This document shows positions 38,576-47,632 of a stretch of 64,000 nucleotides of DNA, in pieces. The notes below the pieces were generated by a model that ran no database searches, was not told the DNA's origin, and was given only the letters and a program-made list of their open reading frames with translations. Origin of the DNA: Thalassomonas actiniarum (GTDB taxonomy: Bacteria; Pseudomonadota; Gammaproteobacteria; Enterobacterales; Alteromonadaceae). The position numbers and the translations under genes were made by a program. Numbering within the stretch: the first letter of the stretch is position 1; each line of letters opens with the position of its first letter. The stretch covers positions 558,001 to 622,000 of the forward strand of contig NZ_CP059736.1 in the NCBI RefSeq assembly GCF_000948975.2. Direction: 5' to 3'.

Positions 38576-40765
38576 TTATGGCAACAGCTCGATTCTCAGC
38601 GGATCCATCTTGGGGGTACAATCCCACTTGCCGTTGCGCTCGCCGCCAAGCAGGTCGTTGTCCCATTCCAGGCCACAGGCACCATTGCCTATTTCAACGG
38701 TAATGGTGCTGTTGTTGGCATCGCCATTAAGGTTTAAGATCAGGGGATCGCCAGCCGTATTTTGATCAAATTTGGCATTGCGCTCGCCACCGATAAGGTC
38801 GGCGTCCCACTCCAATGCACCTTTGCCGTTTTGGGCTACCAAGGTCGCGAAAACCTGCTTATTGCCGTTGGTTAATTGCTGGACATTATTTACTTTCAAA
38901 ATCATGGGATCTGCCCGGCCGGCGCAGTCCCACTTGGCATTGCGCTCGTTGAAAATTAAGTCTGCATCCCATTCCAAGCCGCAGGTTGTTCCCTTGGCAT
39001 TGGCGGTGATCAGCACATTATAATCCCGGTTGGCGACCAGCTCGGAGGCCGAGCTTAAATAAACCGGCAGGTCGTTGTTGATAATACGCTTGATTTCAAG
39101 GCCGGTTCCCTGATTATAGACAGTGCGGATTTCATCCAGGGTTAATGCCCGGCGCCAGATCGCCATATCATCGAGATCGGCTTTTAAGTTATAGCGGTAG
39201 CTGCCGGTGCCGTCCTGGCCGATATTCCAGTCAAGTGACGAGGTTAAGTCGCCGACATCTTTGATGCCGCCGGCAATGATATGTAATCTGCCCTGCGGGC
39301 TACCCGCGTATAAGGTAGCGACCCCGTCCCGGTCAAAGCTTGCCGCCAACAGCCACCAGCCGTTAAAGGTATAATCGATGGGATCTATGTCTTTGCGATC
39401 CCCTGAGTCTGAGGCTAAGTTGATACCGACATCGTCGCCATTGCCTTCATTGGCCAGCAACAGGGTGCCGCGGTTAGCGCCGCTGTTCCAGTTCTTGTTA
39501 CCGATGATCACGGGATCGCCGAATTGATCGCCGCTGACCCGGTACCAGGTTAACAGGGTAAAGTCGGTGTCATAGTCAAAATCCAGTGCTCGGGGTTTGC
39601 CCAGGGTTAAATATTCATCATTGCCGTTAATGGCAAGATGCTGTCCGAATTTACCGTCGCTGCTAACCGCCGGACTGCCGCCGCCGACTGTGGCGTGTAA
39701 ATCTTGCCCCGAGTGATCCCGGTAATCTCCTTCAAACGGCAGGTAGGTGACCAGATCTTGCTGTAACAACCTCGGCGCCTGGGCTAAGGTCTGGCTGCCC
39801 CTTACTTTGCCGTCGATATGCTCAGGTACGGCAACCCCCATATGAGACAGGGCGGTGGGGGCAGCATCATAGTTATGGGGAATGTCGGCTAAATAACCCT
39901 GACTTACGGCTTTGGACGCCACTAAAAAAGGAATGGTATAGTTATCCGCCGCATGAATACCATGGGAAGAGCCGCGTCCGCCGTGATCTGAGGTGATGAC
40001 GATTTGCCAGTGCTCGTCGGCAAAACTTGGCCTGTTTTTTATGGCGGATAACAGCTGGCCGATTTGTCCGTCAACCGAGGTAATTTCATCGGTATAACCC
40101 TGATCATCTGCACTAAAGCAGCAGCTGTGACCGGCATGGTCGACATCATCGAGAAATAAAAAAATGGCATCCGGGCTGCTGCCCAAAGGCCAGTTTGCAT
40201 CGGAGTAGCTGCCGTTAAGCATGTTGACGGCATTTTTGATATTGCCGGCATCGTCAGAGTCGATTTTGACATCGGCGCTGTTGGTGATTTGCATATCCGT
40301 ACCCCAGGTCACCAGGTAGGCGGTATTAAGGGAAGGGGCGTGGTTTTCAATCAGGGTTTGATAATGGGGATAATCGCCGTAACGGCCACCGCCGACATCA
40401 GAATTGCCGGTGACGCCGCTTTTTGTTGAAGTGACGCCGGTCATGATACCAACATGGTTGGGACCGCTATTGGGGGCGGCATCTGTCATGGTTTGGGCAT
40501 AATGGGCAAAAGCCCCCTGGTAGCCGCTTGCCCAAGTGCCGTTGATCAATTTATCGATATTCGGGGTGGCGGCATTCTCAATACCGTCGCCGCGTAAGCC
40601 GTCAATAGCTATGACCAAAGAATGTTGGCCGGCTAAAGCCGATGCCGAGGTTAGCAGCATATACGCCCCTAAGCCAAGGCTGGTATTCGCCGTGCTCCTG
40701 AGCTGTTTTTTTATCTTTTGGCTGCAGGTTCCATTTGCTTGTGTTTGTTTGATTCTCGTTTTCAC
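38576..40765 (-). CDS. Secreted alkaline-phosphatase-superfamily phosphodiesterase with LamG domain and C-terminal triple repeat
   Basis: 729 residues from GTG 40765, with GAGG 8 bases upstream. A signal-type hydrophobic stretch (GLGAYMLLTSASALAG, 31-46) precedes the catalytic domain: VIAIDGLRGDG (Asp55), NSGPNHVGIMTG, DDVDHAGHS (about 208) and SDHGGRGSSHG (about 259) supply the metal ligands of nucleotide pyrophosphatase/phosphodiesterase-type enzymes. Residues about 345-560 form a LamG/concanavalin-like domain (FTLLTWYRVSG, DDMAIWRRALTLDEI). Residues about 585-729 hold three copies of a unit with LEWDxDL, ERNxKWD and a following DP-L. Two copies have a Cys pair that could form a disulfide. 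It probably cleaves phosphoesters outside the cell while the lectin-like parts bind polymer or surface. Upstream gap 40766-41080 contains only the divergent promoter region. Confidence 0.88.
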   Translation of the reverse strand: MKTRIKQTQANGTCSQKIKKQLRSTANTSLGLGAYMLLTSASALAGQHSLVIAIDGLRGDGIENAATPNIDKLINGTWASGYQGAFAHYAQTMTDAAPNSGPNHVGIMTGVTSTKSGVTGNSDVGGGRYGDYPHYQTLIENHAPSLNTAYLVTWGTDMQITNSADVKIDSDDAGNIKNAVNMLNGSYSDANWPLGSSPDAIFLFLDDVDHAGHSCCFSADDQGYTDEITSVDGQIGQLLSAIKNRPSFADEHWQIVITSDHGGRGSSHGIHAADNYTIPFLVASKAVSQGYLADIPHNYDAAPTALSHMGVAVPEHIDGKVRGSQTLAQAPRLLQQDLVTYLPFEGDYRDHSGQDLHATVGGGSPAVSSDGKFGQHLAINGNDEYLTLGKPRALDFDYDTDFTLLTWYRVSGDQFGDPVIIGNKNWNSGANRGTLLLANEGNGDDVGINLASDSGDRKDIDPIDYTFNGWWLLAASFDRDGVATLYAGSPQGRLHIIAGGIKDVGDLTSSLDWNIGQDGTGSYRYNLKADLDDMAIWRRALTLDEIRTVYNQGTGLEIKRIINNDLPVYLSSASELVANRDYNVLITANAKGTTCGLEWDADLIFNERNAKWDCAGRADPMILKVNNVQQLTNGNKQVFATLVAQNGKGALEWDADLIGGERNAKFDQNTAGDPLILNLNGDANNSTITVEIGNGACGLEWDNDLLGGERNGKWDCTPKMDPLRIELLP

Positions 40766-41080
40766 TTTATTGCCTCATGCTGGATTAAGTAAATATCTTT
40801 CTTGGTCTAGACCAGTGTTAATTTACGTGAACTTAATGACGAACATATGATGATTTAATGAACAATGGCATCTATGTCTTAAAGATTGTCTTTAAGTTAT
40901 TGCTTTGTCTTTATTTCTACGGACAAGTAACCGCTTGATGAGAGCTGGTTATGCCGTTAAAGGAAGTGGACCACCCAGAAAAAGGCGAATATGACAATTT
41001 GATGAAGACTGTGGTGCGGGTATTTAAAGATAGCATCACTTTGAACATAATTGGTCTATACCAATTATCGGAAAAAGATC

Positions 41081-42190
41081 ATGCAACATTATTTATTATT
41101 AACTCCGGGGCCGTTGACGACATCAGATACCGTCAAGCAAGCCATGCTGAAAGACTGGTGTACCTGGGATGACGACTATAACCTTGAGGTGGTACAAAAA
41201 ATTCGCCAAAACCTGGTAACCCTTGCCGTTTCAGGAAATATACCGGATAAAAGCAATCGCTACAGCAGCGTATTAATGCAGGGCAGCGGCACCGCCAGTG
41301 TCGAAGCGGTGATCGGCAGCGCAATAGGTAAACAAGATAAGCTATTGGTGATCAACAATGGCGCTTATGGCGAGCGTATTGCTGAAATGGCCCGGTATCT
41401 GGATATCAGCCACCAGGTGCTCACTTTTGGTGAAACGCAATTGCCGGATATGGCAGTCATTGAGGATGCCCTGGCTACGGATCCGGCGATAAGCCATGTT
41501 GCCATGGTGCATTGTGAAACCACCACCGGCATGCTTAACCCGCTTGAGGCGACGGCGAAGTTATGCCAAAAATATCGCAAGGTCTTTATTCTCGATGCCA
41601 TGTCGAGTTTTGGCGGTATCGAGTTTGATCTTGCAGCCCTTGATATCGGCTTTATGATCAGCTCCGCCAATAAATGTATTCAGGGTGTGCCTGGGTTTGG
41701 TTTTGTGATCGCTAAAACCGAGCTGCTTCAGCAATGCCGGGGGCAGGCGCGTTCGTTAAGTTTAGACTTATATGCCCAGTGGCATACCATGGAAAGCGCC
41801 AACGGAAAATGGCGTTTTACTTCACCGACCCATGTGGTCAGGGCATTTGCTCAGGCATTAACCGAACTTGAGCTTGAAGGAGGAATAACTGCGCGGGCGG
41901 GGCGCTACCGGAAAAATCAGCAGTTATTGGTAGCCGGGATGCGTGAGTTAGGTTTCGAGCCTTTATTAAACGACAAGTTGCACTCGCCGATCATTACCTC
42001 GTTTTATTCGCCGGAAAGTGACAATTATCAGTTTTCGGAGTTTTACCAGCGGCTAAAAGCCAAAGGTTTTGTCATTTATCCGGGCAAAGTTTCAGATGCC
42101 GATTGTTTCCGTATTGGTAATATCGGCGAAATATATCCCGGTGATATCGAGCGCTTGCTGGCTGCCATCGCCCTGGCTAAGTATTGGTAA
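41081..42190 (+). CDS. phnW: 2-aminoethylphosphonate-pyruvate transaminase
   Basis: 369 residues from ATG 41081; a TTG at 41051 is in frame but the family begins at [12 protein letters not shown], as here. A PLP enzyme moving the amino group of 2-aminoethylphosphonate to pyruvate to give phosphonoacetaldehyde and alanine. Visible family marks are [39 protein letters not shown] and the Schiff-base lysine in SSANKCIQG. The usual partner (PhnX, or PhnY/PhnA) is not in the window, so the pathway must be completed elsewhere. A weak GGAAAAAG lies upstream. Divergent from the secreted phosphodiesterase, which could release phosphonate head groups, though that link is only suggestive. Confidence 0.93.
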   Translation: MQHYLLLTPGPLTTSDTVKQAMLKDWCTWDDDYNLEVVQKIRQNLVTLAVSGNIPDKSNRYSSVLMQGSGTASVEAVIGSAIGKQDKLLVINNGAYGERIAEMARYLDISHQVLTFGETQLPDMAVIEDALATDPAISHVAMVHCETTTGMLNPLEATAKLCQKYRKVFILDAMSSFGGIEFDLAALDIGFMISSANKCIQGVPGFGFVIAKTELLQQCRGQARSLSLDLYAQWHTMESANGKWRFTSPTHVVRAFAQALTELELEGGITARAGRYRKNQQLLVAGMRELGFEPLLNDKLHSPIITSFYSPESDNYQFSEFYQRLKAKGFVIYPGKVSDADCFRIGNIGEIYPGDIERLLAAIALAKYW

Positions 42191-42246
42191 TTTGCCCACC
42201 GCCAGCGCCAAAAAATGAATAATTTTCTGATCAACCTAAGGGAAAT

Positions 42247-42274
42247 GGCCTGATAAGGGAAAGCTTATCAGGCC
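42247..42274 (+). terminator. Hairpin terminator after phnW
   Basis: An 11-bp perfect stem GGCCTGATAAG / CTTATCAGGCC with a GGAAAG loop, 57 bp after the phnW stop. Confidence 0.7.
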
Positions 42275-42286
42275 GGTTGATATTTA

Positions 42287-42670
42287 AATCTTGGTTGATT
42301 TTTGAGCTTCTATTTGCCAGGTGCATAAGGGCCAGGGCAGAAATAACTCGTATTAATACCTGGGGTTCAGGCACCAGAGCATAGCCGCCGCCATCTATTG
42401 AAATACGCTTGATAACAAAGCCGGATTGCTCGCCCTGGCTGTGATCAAATGAAATAAGCCTGAATAATTAAAAATGCCTGCGCCGTTATTGATGGTGGAG
42501 ATCATGGTGTAGTTTTTAAACCTGGCGCCGTTGACCTTGGTATGATTGGCATTTACCGGCCTGGTGTCTGCGCTAAAGTTGAACATGGTTTCAACCGGAA
42601 GTGCCCCGGTACTGCTAAAGGCAGAGTAGGAAAAATAACTTCTGAACCCGATATGAACATAATACCTGAA
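42287..42670 (-). pseudogene. Decayed PEP-CTERM exported protein
   Basis: Reverse-strand reading gives a plausible secreted-protein segment (YSAFSSTGALPVETMFNFSA, then KVNGARFKNYTMISTINNGA). A shift to another frame near 42470 continues as LISFDHSQGEQSGFVIKRIS and ends YALVPEPQVLIRVISALAL followed by an Arg. The VPEP motif, hydrophobic helix and basic end are the PEP-CTERM sorting signal recognised by exosortase. One frameshift and the missing start mark it as a remnant; the reading frame also runs through the phnW terminator, so its stop is lost. No exosortase gene is in the window. Confidence 0.5.
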
Positions 42671-42746
42671 TTTTTATACACTAAAATGAATGGGTTGAAA
42701 AATTGCCTGCCAGTGGTTGCCCACTTAATGAGCCATTGATAGAGTG

Positions 42747-43664
42747 TCAGACAAAACCCTTCTTTTTCAGTCTGCTTAGTATCTGTTGGCAGTTATCCGT
42801 TACCAGATCTCTTAATAGCCGGACCTTAGGGTTGATGGATTGTTTACTCGGGCAAATCAGCCACAATTCGGTTGGCGTTGGCCGGTATTGCGGCATCAGC
42901 GAAATAACCTTTTGTGTCAGCAAATCTTCGGACATGTCGATGGCCGACTTTAGTGCCAGTCCTTTACCGGCCACACACCATCGCCTGACCAGATCGCCGT
43001 CATTGGCCACCCGGTTGCCTGTCATCCGGGCGGTATAAATATGCTTGTCGCGGGTAAACTTCCAGGTATCGTGGACTATGCCGCTTAATTGATAAAACAG
43101 CCCGTTGTGGGCAGATAATTCCCTGGGATGTTCGGGGGCTGAGTGGGCGCTTACATATGACGGCGATGCGCACAGCACCCGGGGAACTTCACAAATTTTA
43201 AAGCCGTACAGGTTTGAGTCGGTAGGGGAGCCGTACCTGAGGGCGACGTCGACGCTGTCCCGGTAAAAGTCCAGGGTATGGTCATTTAAAATCAATTTAA
43301 GGGTTAACTGCGGATGTTGTCCGGCCAATTCATCCAGCCAGGGCATGATGAAATTGCGCCCCAGATCTGAAGAAGTGGTTAAGCGTAATTCACCATTTAT
43401 TTCATCCTGATCTGACAGTAAATTTTGTTGTGCGTTGTTAAGTATCTCCAGGGCATGAATACATTGGGGCAGGTACCTTTCTCCCATCACCGACAGTCGC
43501 AATTGGCGGGTGGAGCGTATAAACAGTTCAAAGCCCAGTTGTTTTTCAACTCTTTTGATTGCCGCACTTGCCCTGGCAACCTGCATGTCTAAATTCGTTG
43601 CCGCGGCGGTAATACTGCCTAGCTCTGCGGTTTTAATAATAATTTCCAAGTCTGAGAGCAGCAT
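42747..43664 (-). CDS. LysR-family transcriptional regulator
   Basis: 305 residues from ATG 43664; a TTG at 43673 lies only 3 bases from AAAGGAG, too close. The N-terminal winged helix-turn-helix (DLEIIIKTAELGSITAAATN, then LDMQVARASAAIKRVEKQLG) and the effector-binding domain are complete. It faces the small monooxygenase and nitroreductase across a 252-bp gap, the usual arrangement for a LysR activator and its targets. The inducer is probably a quinone or related electrophile, by analogy with such neighbours; not shown by the sequence. Confidence 0.92.
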   Translation of the reverse strand: MLLSDLEIIIKTAELGSITAAATNLDMQVARASAAIKRVEKQLGFELFIRSTRQLRLSVMGERYLPQCIHALEILNNAQQNLLSDQDEINGELRLTTSSDLGRNFIMPWLDELAGQHPQLTLKLILNDHTLDFYRDSVDVALRYGSPTDSNLYGFKICEVPRVLCASPSYVSAHSAPEHPRELSAHNGLFYQLSGIVHDTWKFTRDKHIYTARMTGNRVANDGDLVRRWCVAGKGLALKSAIDMSEDLLTQKVISLMPQYRPTPTELWLICPSKQSINPKVRLLRDLVTDNCQQILSRLKKKGFV

Positions 43665-43916
43665 TATTGTCAAATCTCCTTTGAGAGTGTGATATTAATT
43701 ATCATGTTTTTTAATTAAAGAAGAAAGCCCGAACTTTGTTTTATGAGCAGCCGTCAGCCTTAATCAATGGTTGGCGATAAGGTTAGCCGGTTAATGCCTT
43801 TGCTTTATTGTCAAAAAATATTTGAAAGTAATTCAAGGATTGACCTGTTTATAACAGGGGTAACTATCACTATGATATGCACAGTCAAGATAAACAACTG
43901 ATTTAAGGAATCCCCC

Positions 43917-44207
43917 ATGACGACATTAACGATAGTGGCAAACATCATAGCCAAAACGGACAAAATCGAGCTGGTAAAGGCGGAGCTGTTAAAACTTATC
44001 GATATCACCCGCAGCGAAGCGGGCTGCATTAACTACGACTTGCACCAGGACAATGAAAATCCGGCGCATTTTATGTTCTATGAGAACTGGCAGACACGTG
44101 AACTGTGGCAGCAACATATGAACAACCAACACCTGGCTGATTATATGGCGGCCACCGAAGGCGCCGTTGCAAGCTTTACCTTAAATGAAATGACAAAAAT
44201 TGCCTGA
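43917..44207 (+). CDS. Antibiotic-biosynthesis-monooxygenase (ABM) family protein, quinol monooxygenase-like
   Basis: 96 residues, the usual size of the dimeric ferredoxin-like ABM/YgiN family. Marks are VANIIAKTDKIELVKAELLK, EAGCINYDLHQDNENPAHF and MFYENWQTRELWQQHMNN. AAGGA lies just upstream of ATG 43917. Such proteins oxidise quinols or polyketide-like aromatics without a cofactor. It is divergent from the LysR gene and 222 bp before the nitroreductase, fitting a quinone-response unit. Not evidently part of the NRPS pathway, 8 kb away. Confidence 0.88.
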   Translation: MTTLTIVANIIAKTDKIELVKAELLKLIDITRSEAGCINYDLHQDNENPAHFMFYENWQTRELWQQHMNNQHLADYMAATEGAVASFTLNEMTKIA

Positions 44208-44429
44208 GTACTCGCTAAGTAAAGGGATTAACCGGTGAAATGTATCCGCTTTTGCAAATAAGCTGATCGCTGTCCTTGATTATCGGCTTTGCCGTAACCA
44301 TTAACAGCGTAATAAGATAATTTTGCAAAGCGCTAACAGCCAATGGCAGTTAAATGAATAGCCAAAAGCGACTGCCCTGGCTGTCTATATGGCTTATAGA
44401 GCATAACAAGTAAATGAATGGAGAATAAA

Positions 44430-45086
44430 ATGACACACCCGATTATTGCCGATCTGGAAAAACGTTATACGACGAAAAAGTATGATCCGTCCAAACGCGT
44501 ATCCCAGGAAGATTTAGAGGTAATTTATGAAGCGATCAGGCTTTCTGCATCCTCCATTAACTCTCAGCCGTGGAAATTTATCGTGATTGAAAGCGATGAA
44601 GCCAAGCAGCGGATGCATGATACTTTTGCCAATAAATTCCAGTTTAACCAGCCCCATATTAAAGCCGGCTCCCATGTGATTTTGTTTGCCCATAATCCAA
44701 GGTATACCCGCGAAGATTATGCCAGGGTGGTTGATAAAGGCATTGCCGATAAGCGCATAAAAGCCGAAGATCGCGAGCAGGCGTTTGGCGGTTTTGCCTT
44801 TGCCGACTTAAATACCGATGAAGCGGGTAGTAATGCAGCCTGGACCAAGTCTCAGACCTATCTGGCGCTGGGCAATACCCTGCATGTGCTGGCACGTCTT
44901 GGTATCGACTCAACGACGATGGAAGGGGTTGACAGTGAAATGGTCGGCGAGATTTTTGCCAAAGAGCTTGACGGTTATCAATGTGAGGTGGCGTTAGTGA
45001 TCGGTTATCACCATGCTGAAGAAGATTATAACGCGCCGCTGCCTAAATCCCGTTTAGACCGGGAGCAGGTGCTTCAGGTTTTATAA
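44430..45086 (+). CDS. Nitroreductase family protein (NfsB-like)
   Basis: 218 residues from ATG 44430 with TGGAG at 44419-44423; the ATG at 44418 overlaps that site and is less likely. FMN-dependent NAD(P)H oxidoreductase: RYTTKKYDPSKRVS and IRLSASSINSQPWKFIVIES near the N-terminus match the FMN phosphate-binding region, and ALGNTLHVLARLGIDSTTMEG fits the dimer core. It reduces nitroaromatics or quinones in the cytoplasm. With the ABM protein and LysR gene upstream it forms a probable quinone/nitro-compound response cluster. A hairpin follows at 45116-45150. Confidence 0.92.
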   Translation: MTHPIIADLEKRYTTKKYDPSKRVSQEDLEVIYEAIRLSASSINSQPWKFIVIESDEAKQRMHDTFANKFQFNQPHIKAGSHVILFAHNPRYTREDYARVVDKGIADKRIKAEDREQAFGGFAFADLNTDEAGSNAAWTKSQTYLALGNTLHVLARLGIDSTTMEGVDSEMVGEIFAKELDGYQCEVALVIGYHHAEEDYNAPLPKSRLDREQVLQVL

Positions 45087-45115
45087 TCTGCCCTTGTTGG
45101 TATGATGAAAGATGG

Positions 45116-45199
45116 GCTTAGCTCTGATAAAACATGGATTAGAGCTAAGCGCATTCATATCAAGGTTGCCATATAGGCGCAGGTGACTTGTGCCTGCGC
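45116..45199. terminator. Two hairpins between convergent genes
   Basis: GCTTAGCTCT (45116-45125) pairs with AGAGCTAAGC (45141-45150), and GCGCAGG (45177-45183) with CCTGCGC (45193-45199). They separate the nitroreductase and the oppositely oriented monooxygenase. Confidence 0.6.
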
Positions 45200-45221
45200 T
45201 TGTCTCTACGTTGAGATGGGG

Positions 45222-46721
45222 TCACTTCAATAAATGGTAGTCTTTCAAACGAAACCATTTACGTGAAAAAATGAAGTTGACCACAGACTCAGGCGACAGG
45301 CTGGTAACCTCACCCGTCATATTTTTTCTATAAAATGCGCTACAGTTGCTCCTTTGCCAAACCGTTAATTTCATAGTGTTTTTCATTTTTGTCACGTATT
45401 CACTTTGAATATGGCTTCTCACATCAATGGCCTTGATGGTGTTATCCCGTTTTACCGCACAAATCGCTTTAATGGTATAGTTCACCATTGCCTCCATATA
45501 ACACAATTGCGAGCTGTGGCCGGTGCCCGTATTGGGGCCGTTTACTTTAAAATAGTTGGGGTAGCCTGAAACTGTGATGCCCTTATACGAGACCGCCTCA
45601 TTTTCCCATTCACTGTTCAGGTGACGGCCACCACTGCCGTATACATCAAAGGTTAACGCCTTTTTCATGTCTGAGTAGGCAAAAAATCCGGTTGCATAAA
45701 CGATAATGTCCAAGGGGATATCCTGGCCGTCTTTTGTCCGGATCCCCGTAGGTGTGATGCTCTCTATGCCACTGATATCTACATCAACGTTATCCCGGGA
45801 TAGTGCCGGCAGGTAGCGGTTTGACGGGATGACTCGTCTGCCGCCCAGTTCATAGTCGGGCATCATGTGCTGGCGCAGTTTTTCATCATCGATATATTTT
45901 TCGAGATTTTTTCTTAGTGTTCGCGCATAAAGATATTTTATGAACCCGGTAATTTTTGAGGTGAACGGATAGCGGCGAAATGCAGCAAAGCGTATCTCGT
46001 GATAACTAAATATCATTAAACGTTTGAGGTGGCGTATGCCCGGCAAGTTGGTAATAAAACGCTCTGCTGCGCTGTAAGTTCTGTCTGAGCGCGGAATGAT
46101 CCACTGCGCCTTGCCCATAAACACGGTGAGTTTGTCCACCTGCTCGGCAATGGCAGGCACGACCTGGGCCGCCGAGCAGCCGGAGCCAATAATACCAACA
46201 CGTTTTCCTTGATAGGGAACACTGTGATCCCACTGTGCGGTATGGAATTTTTCCCCCTGGAATGACTCTGCGCCCTTGATGTCAGGAGTTTTCGGGTTCG
46301 CCAGTACGCCACTGGTATCTATGATGAAACGGGCGTTATAGTGTTCGCCTGACTTTGTCTCTACCTGCCATAAACATTCACTGTCGTTATAGGTGAGCTT
46401 AGTGACGGATTGCTTGGTTTTTGTGTGTTTCCTGATATTAAATTTATCAATAATGTAGTTGGTGTATTCGAGTAATTCGCTTTGCGGGGAATATCTTTTC
46501 TTAAATTTATACGGAATAAAGGAAATAGAATACAAACCGGTTGGAATGTCTACCTCGGCTCCCGGGTACGAGTTATCTCGCCAGGTTCCGCCTATATCGG
46601 CACCTCGCTCTAACAGGACAAAATCATGATTGTTTTTTTTCTGCAAACCAATCGCCGCGAGCAAACCTGAAAAGCCTGTGCCGATAATGACGGTTTCAAA
46701 ATACTGCGCATCTTTTTTCAT
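45222..46721 (-). CDS. Flavin-binding monooxygenase, Baeyer-Villiger type
   Basis: 499 residues. FAD-binding GTGFSG at 14-19, then GGTWRDNSYPGAEVD as in Baeyer-Villiger and flavin-containing monooxygenases. FQGEKFHTAQWD near 150-162 matches the FxGxxxHxxxW(P/D) fingerprint, and VGIIGSGCSAAQV near 173 is the NADPH-binding fold. It inserts oxygen into ketones or oxidises N/S centres using NADPH and O2. GAGGAAG lies 6 bases before ATG. It stands alone; 46722-47100 upstream holds no gene. Substrate unknown. Confidence 0.92.
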   Translation of the reverse strand: MKKDAQYFETVIIGTGFSGLLAAIGLQKKNNHDFVLLERGADIGGTWRDNSYPGAEVDIPTGLYSISFIPYKFKKRYSPQSELLEYTNYIIDKFNIRKHTKTKQSVTKLTYNDSECLWQVETKSGEHYNARFIIDTSGVLANPKTPDIKGAESFQGEKFHTAQWDHSVPYQGKRVGIIGSGCSAAQVVPAIAEQVDKLTVFMGKAQWIIPRSDRTYSAAERFITNLPGIRHLKRLMIFSYHEIRFAAFRRYPFTSKITGFIKYLYARTLRKNLEKYIDDEKLRQHMMPDYELGGRRVIPSNRYLPALSRDNVDVDISGIESITPTGIRTKDGQDIPLDIIVYATGFFAYSDMKKALTFDVYGSGGRHLNSEWENEAVSYKGITVSGYPNYFKVNGPNTGTGHSSQLCYMEAMVNYTIKAICAVKRDNTIKAIDVRSHIQSEYVTKMKNTMKLTVWQRSNCSAFYRKNMTGEVTSLSPESVVNFIFSRKWFRLKDYHLLK

Positions 46722-47124
46722 AAATTACTTCCTCTCGCTTTCCCGGGATTAATATCTTCTATCCAAGCAACAGCCTGTAGCAGTTATGTCTGAAACAGGC
46801 GATAACCCATCAAAAATGAGCTGATCTCTTGGAAAGATATAAACAGTTCAAATTCACTTCATTGGTTTGTAGTTTAGGAGGGGAAGCTTAAGAGAAGCTT
46901 AAGTTTGCCTGATGATGGTTTAAGGTGCAGTAATGTTGTTGGTATCAGCCGTATAAGATTTGTGGCCAATACCTGGATCGGTAGTGCTTGCATGAGCTAA
47001 GGCAAGTCATTAAGCGTGGACTCCCAATTATTCAGCCATTTTTTACCTTCTGAAAAACACAGGTAACTTATCTTGAGATGGTGGACACCAAAGACTGATG
47101 GATACAATAGTACTCATTTTTATC

Positions 47125-47153
47125 GTGACAGGTACTATAGTACTCATTATAAT
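47125..47153 (+). promoter_or_regulatory. Sigma70 promoter with palindromic operator in its spacer
   Basis: GTGACA (47125-47130) and TATAAT (47148-47153) are 17 bp apart. The spacer contains the perfect 12-bp palindrome GTACTATAGTAC (47132-47143). ATAGTACTCATT occurs at 47107-47118 and again, overlapping the palindrome, at 47137-47148, 30 bp apart. This looks like a repressor-controlled promoter for the XRE/peptide operon starting at 47342, leaving a leader of roughly 180 bases. Confidence 0.65.
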
Positions 47154-47341
47154 AAAATCCGAAATAATGATTTGCTCCGGCCTTTAATCAATAAATAGCT
47201 ACTAGTGAGCTTACTAAGAGCCAGTGAAAAGCCAATAGCAAATTTAAACAAAGCTTTTTATAACCGCTGTATTGGCCGGTTCGGGATTTATGTCTGTATT
47301 TGTCGGATTTAATTGAGAAAATAATTATAGAGGGAATTTAT

Positions 47342-47632
47342 ATGTTTGATATTATGGGTGAGGATTTGCGTTGTATACGCCTGAGTGTAGACAAAACTAC
47401 CAGGGAAATGGCAAAAAAAGCAGGAGTCAGCCGTGTTACCTATGAAAACTGGGAAACCGGTGTTGGCGAGCCAAGGATGAATCAATTTCTCGATATCGGT
47501 CATGCTTGTTCGTTGAATGTGGCTCCCTTGTTTGAGCAAATCTCGACACTTAGAGATCAATTTAATGAAAGGGACGAAAATGAAACACTTCGAAAAGTTC
47601 GTAAACGCGCCTCAAGCAGGCTCAAAATTTGA
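47342..47632 (+). CDS. XRE-family helix-turn-helix regulator
   Basis: 96 residues from ATG 47342, with AGAGGGA just upstream; an in-frame TTG at 47300 has no site. Residues 8-60 form a Cro/C1-type helix-turn-helix (CIRLSVDKTTREMAKKAGVS, then VTYENWETG). The last 53 bases overlap the start of the 64-residue peptide gene in another frame, so the two are translationally coupled. It is the likely binder of the palindrome in the promoter upstream and hence an autoregulator of the small operon that follows. Confidence 0.85.
   Translation: MFDIMGEDLRCIRLSVDKTTREMAKKAGVSRVTYENWETGVGEPRMNQFLDIGHACSLNVAPLFEQISTLRDQFNERDENETLRKVRKRASSRLKI

Noticed and set aside
38576-40765. Phosphonoacetate hydrolase PhnA as partner of PhnW
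   Set aside because: Same superfamily, but the protein is exported, carries LamG and repeat domains and is far longer than PhnA.
40951-41172. 74-codon plus-strand frame overlapping the phnW start
   Set aside because: It overlaps the well-supported phnW N-terminus in another frame, and the sequence after the overlap is only off-frame phnW.
47309-47560. 83-codon reverse frame under the XRE gene
   Set aside because: Fully antisense to a recognisable helix-turn-helix protein and without its own support.
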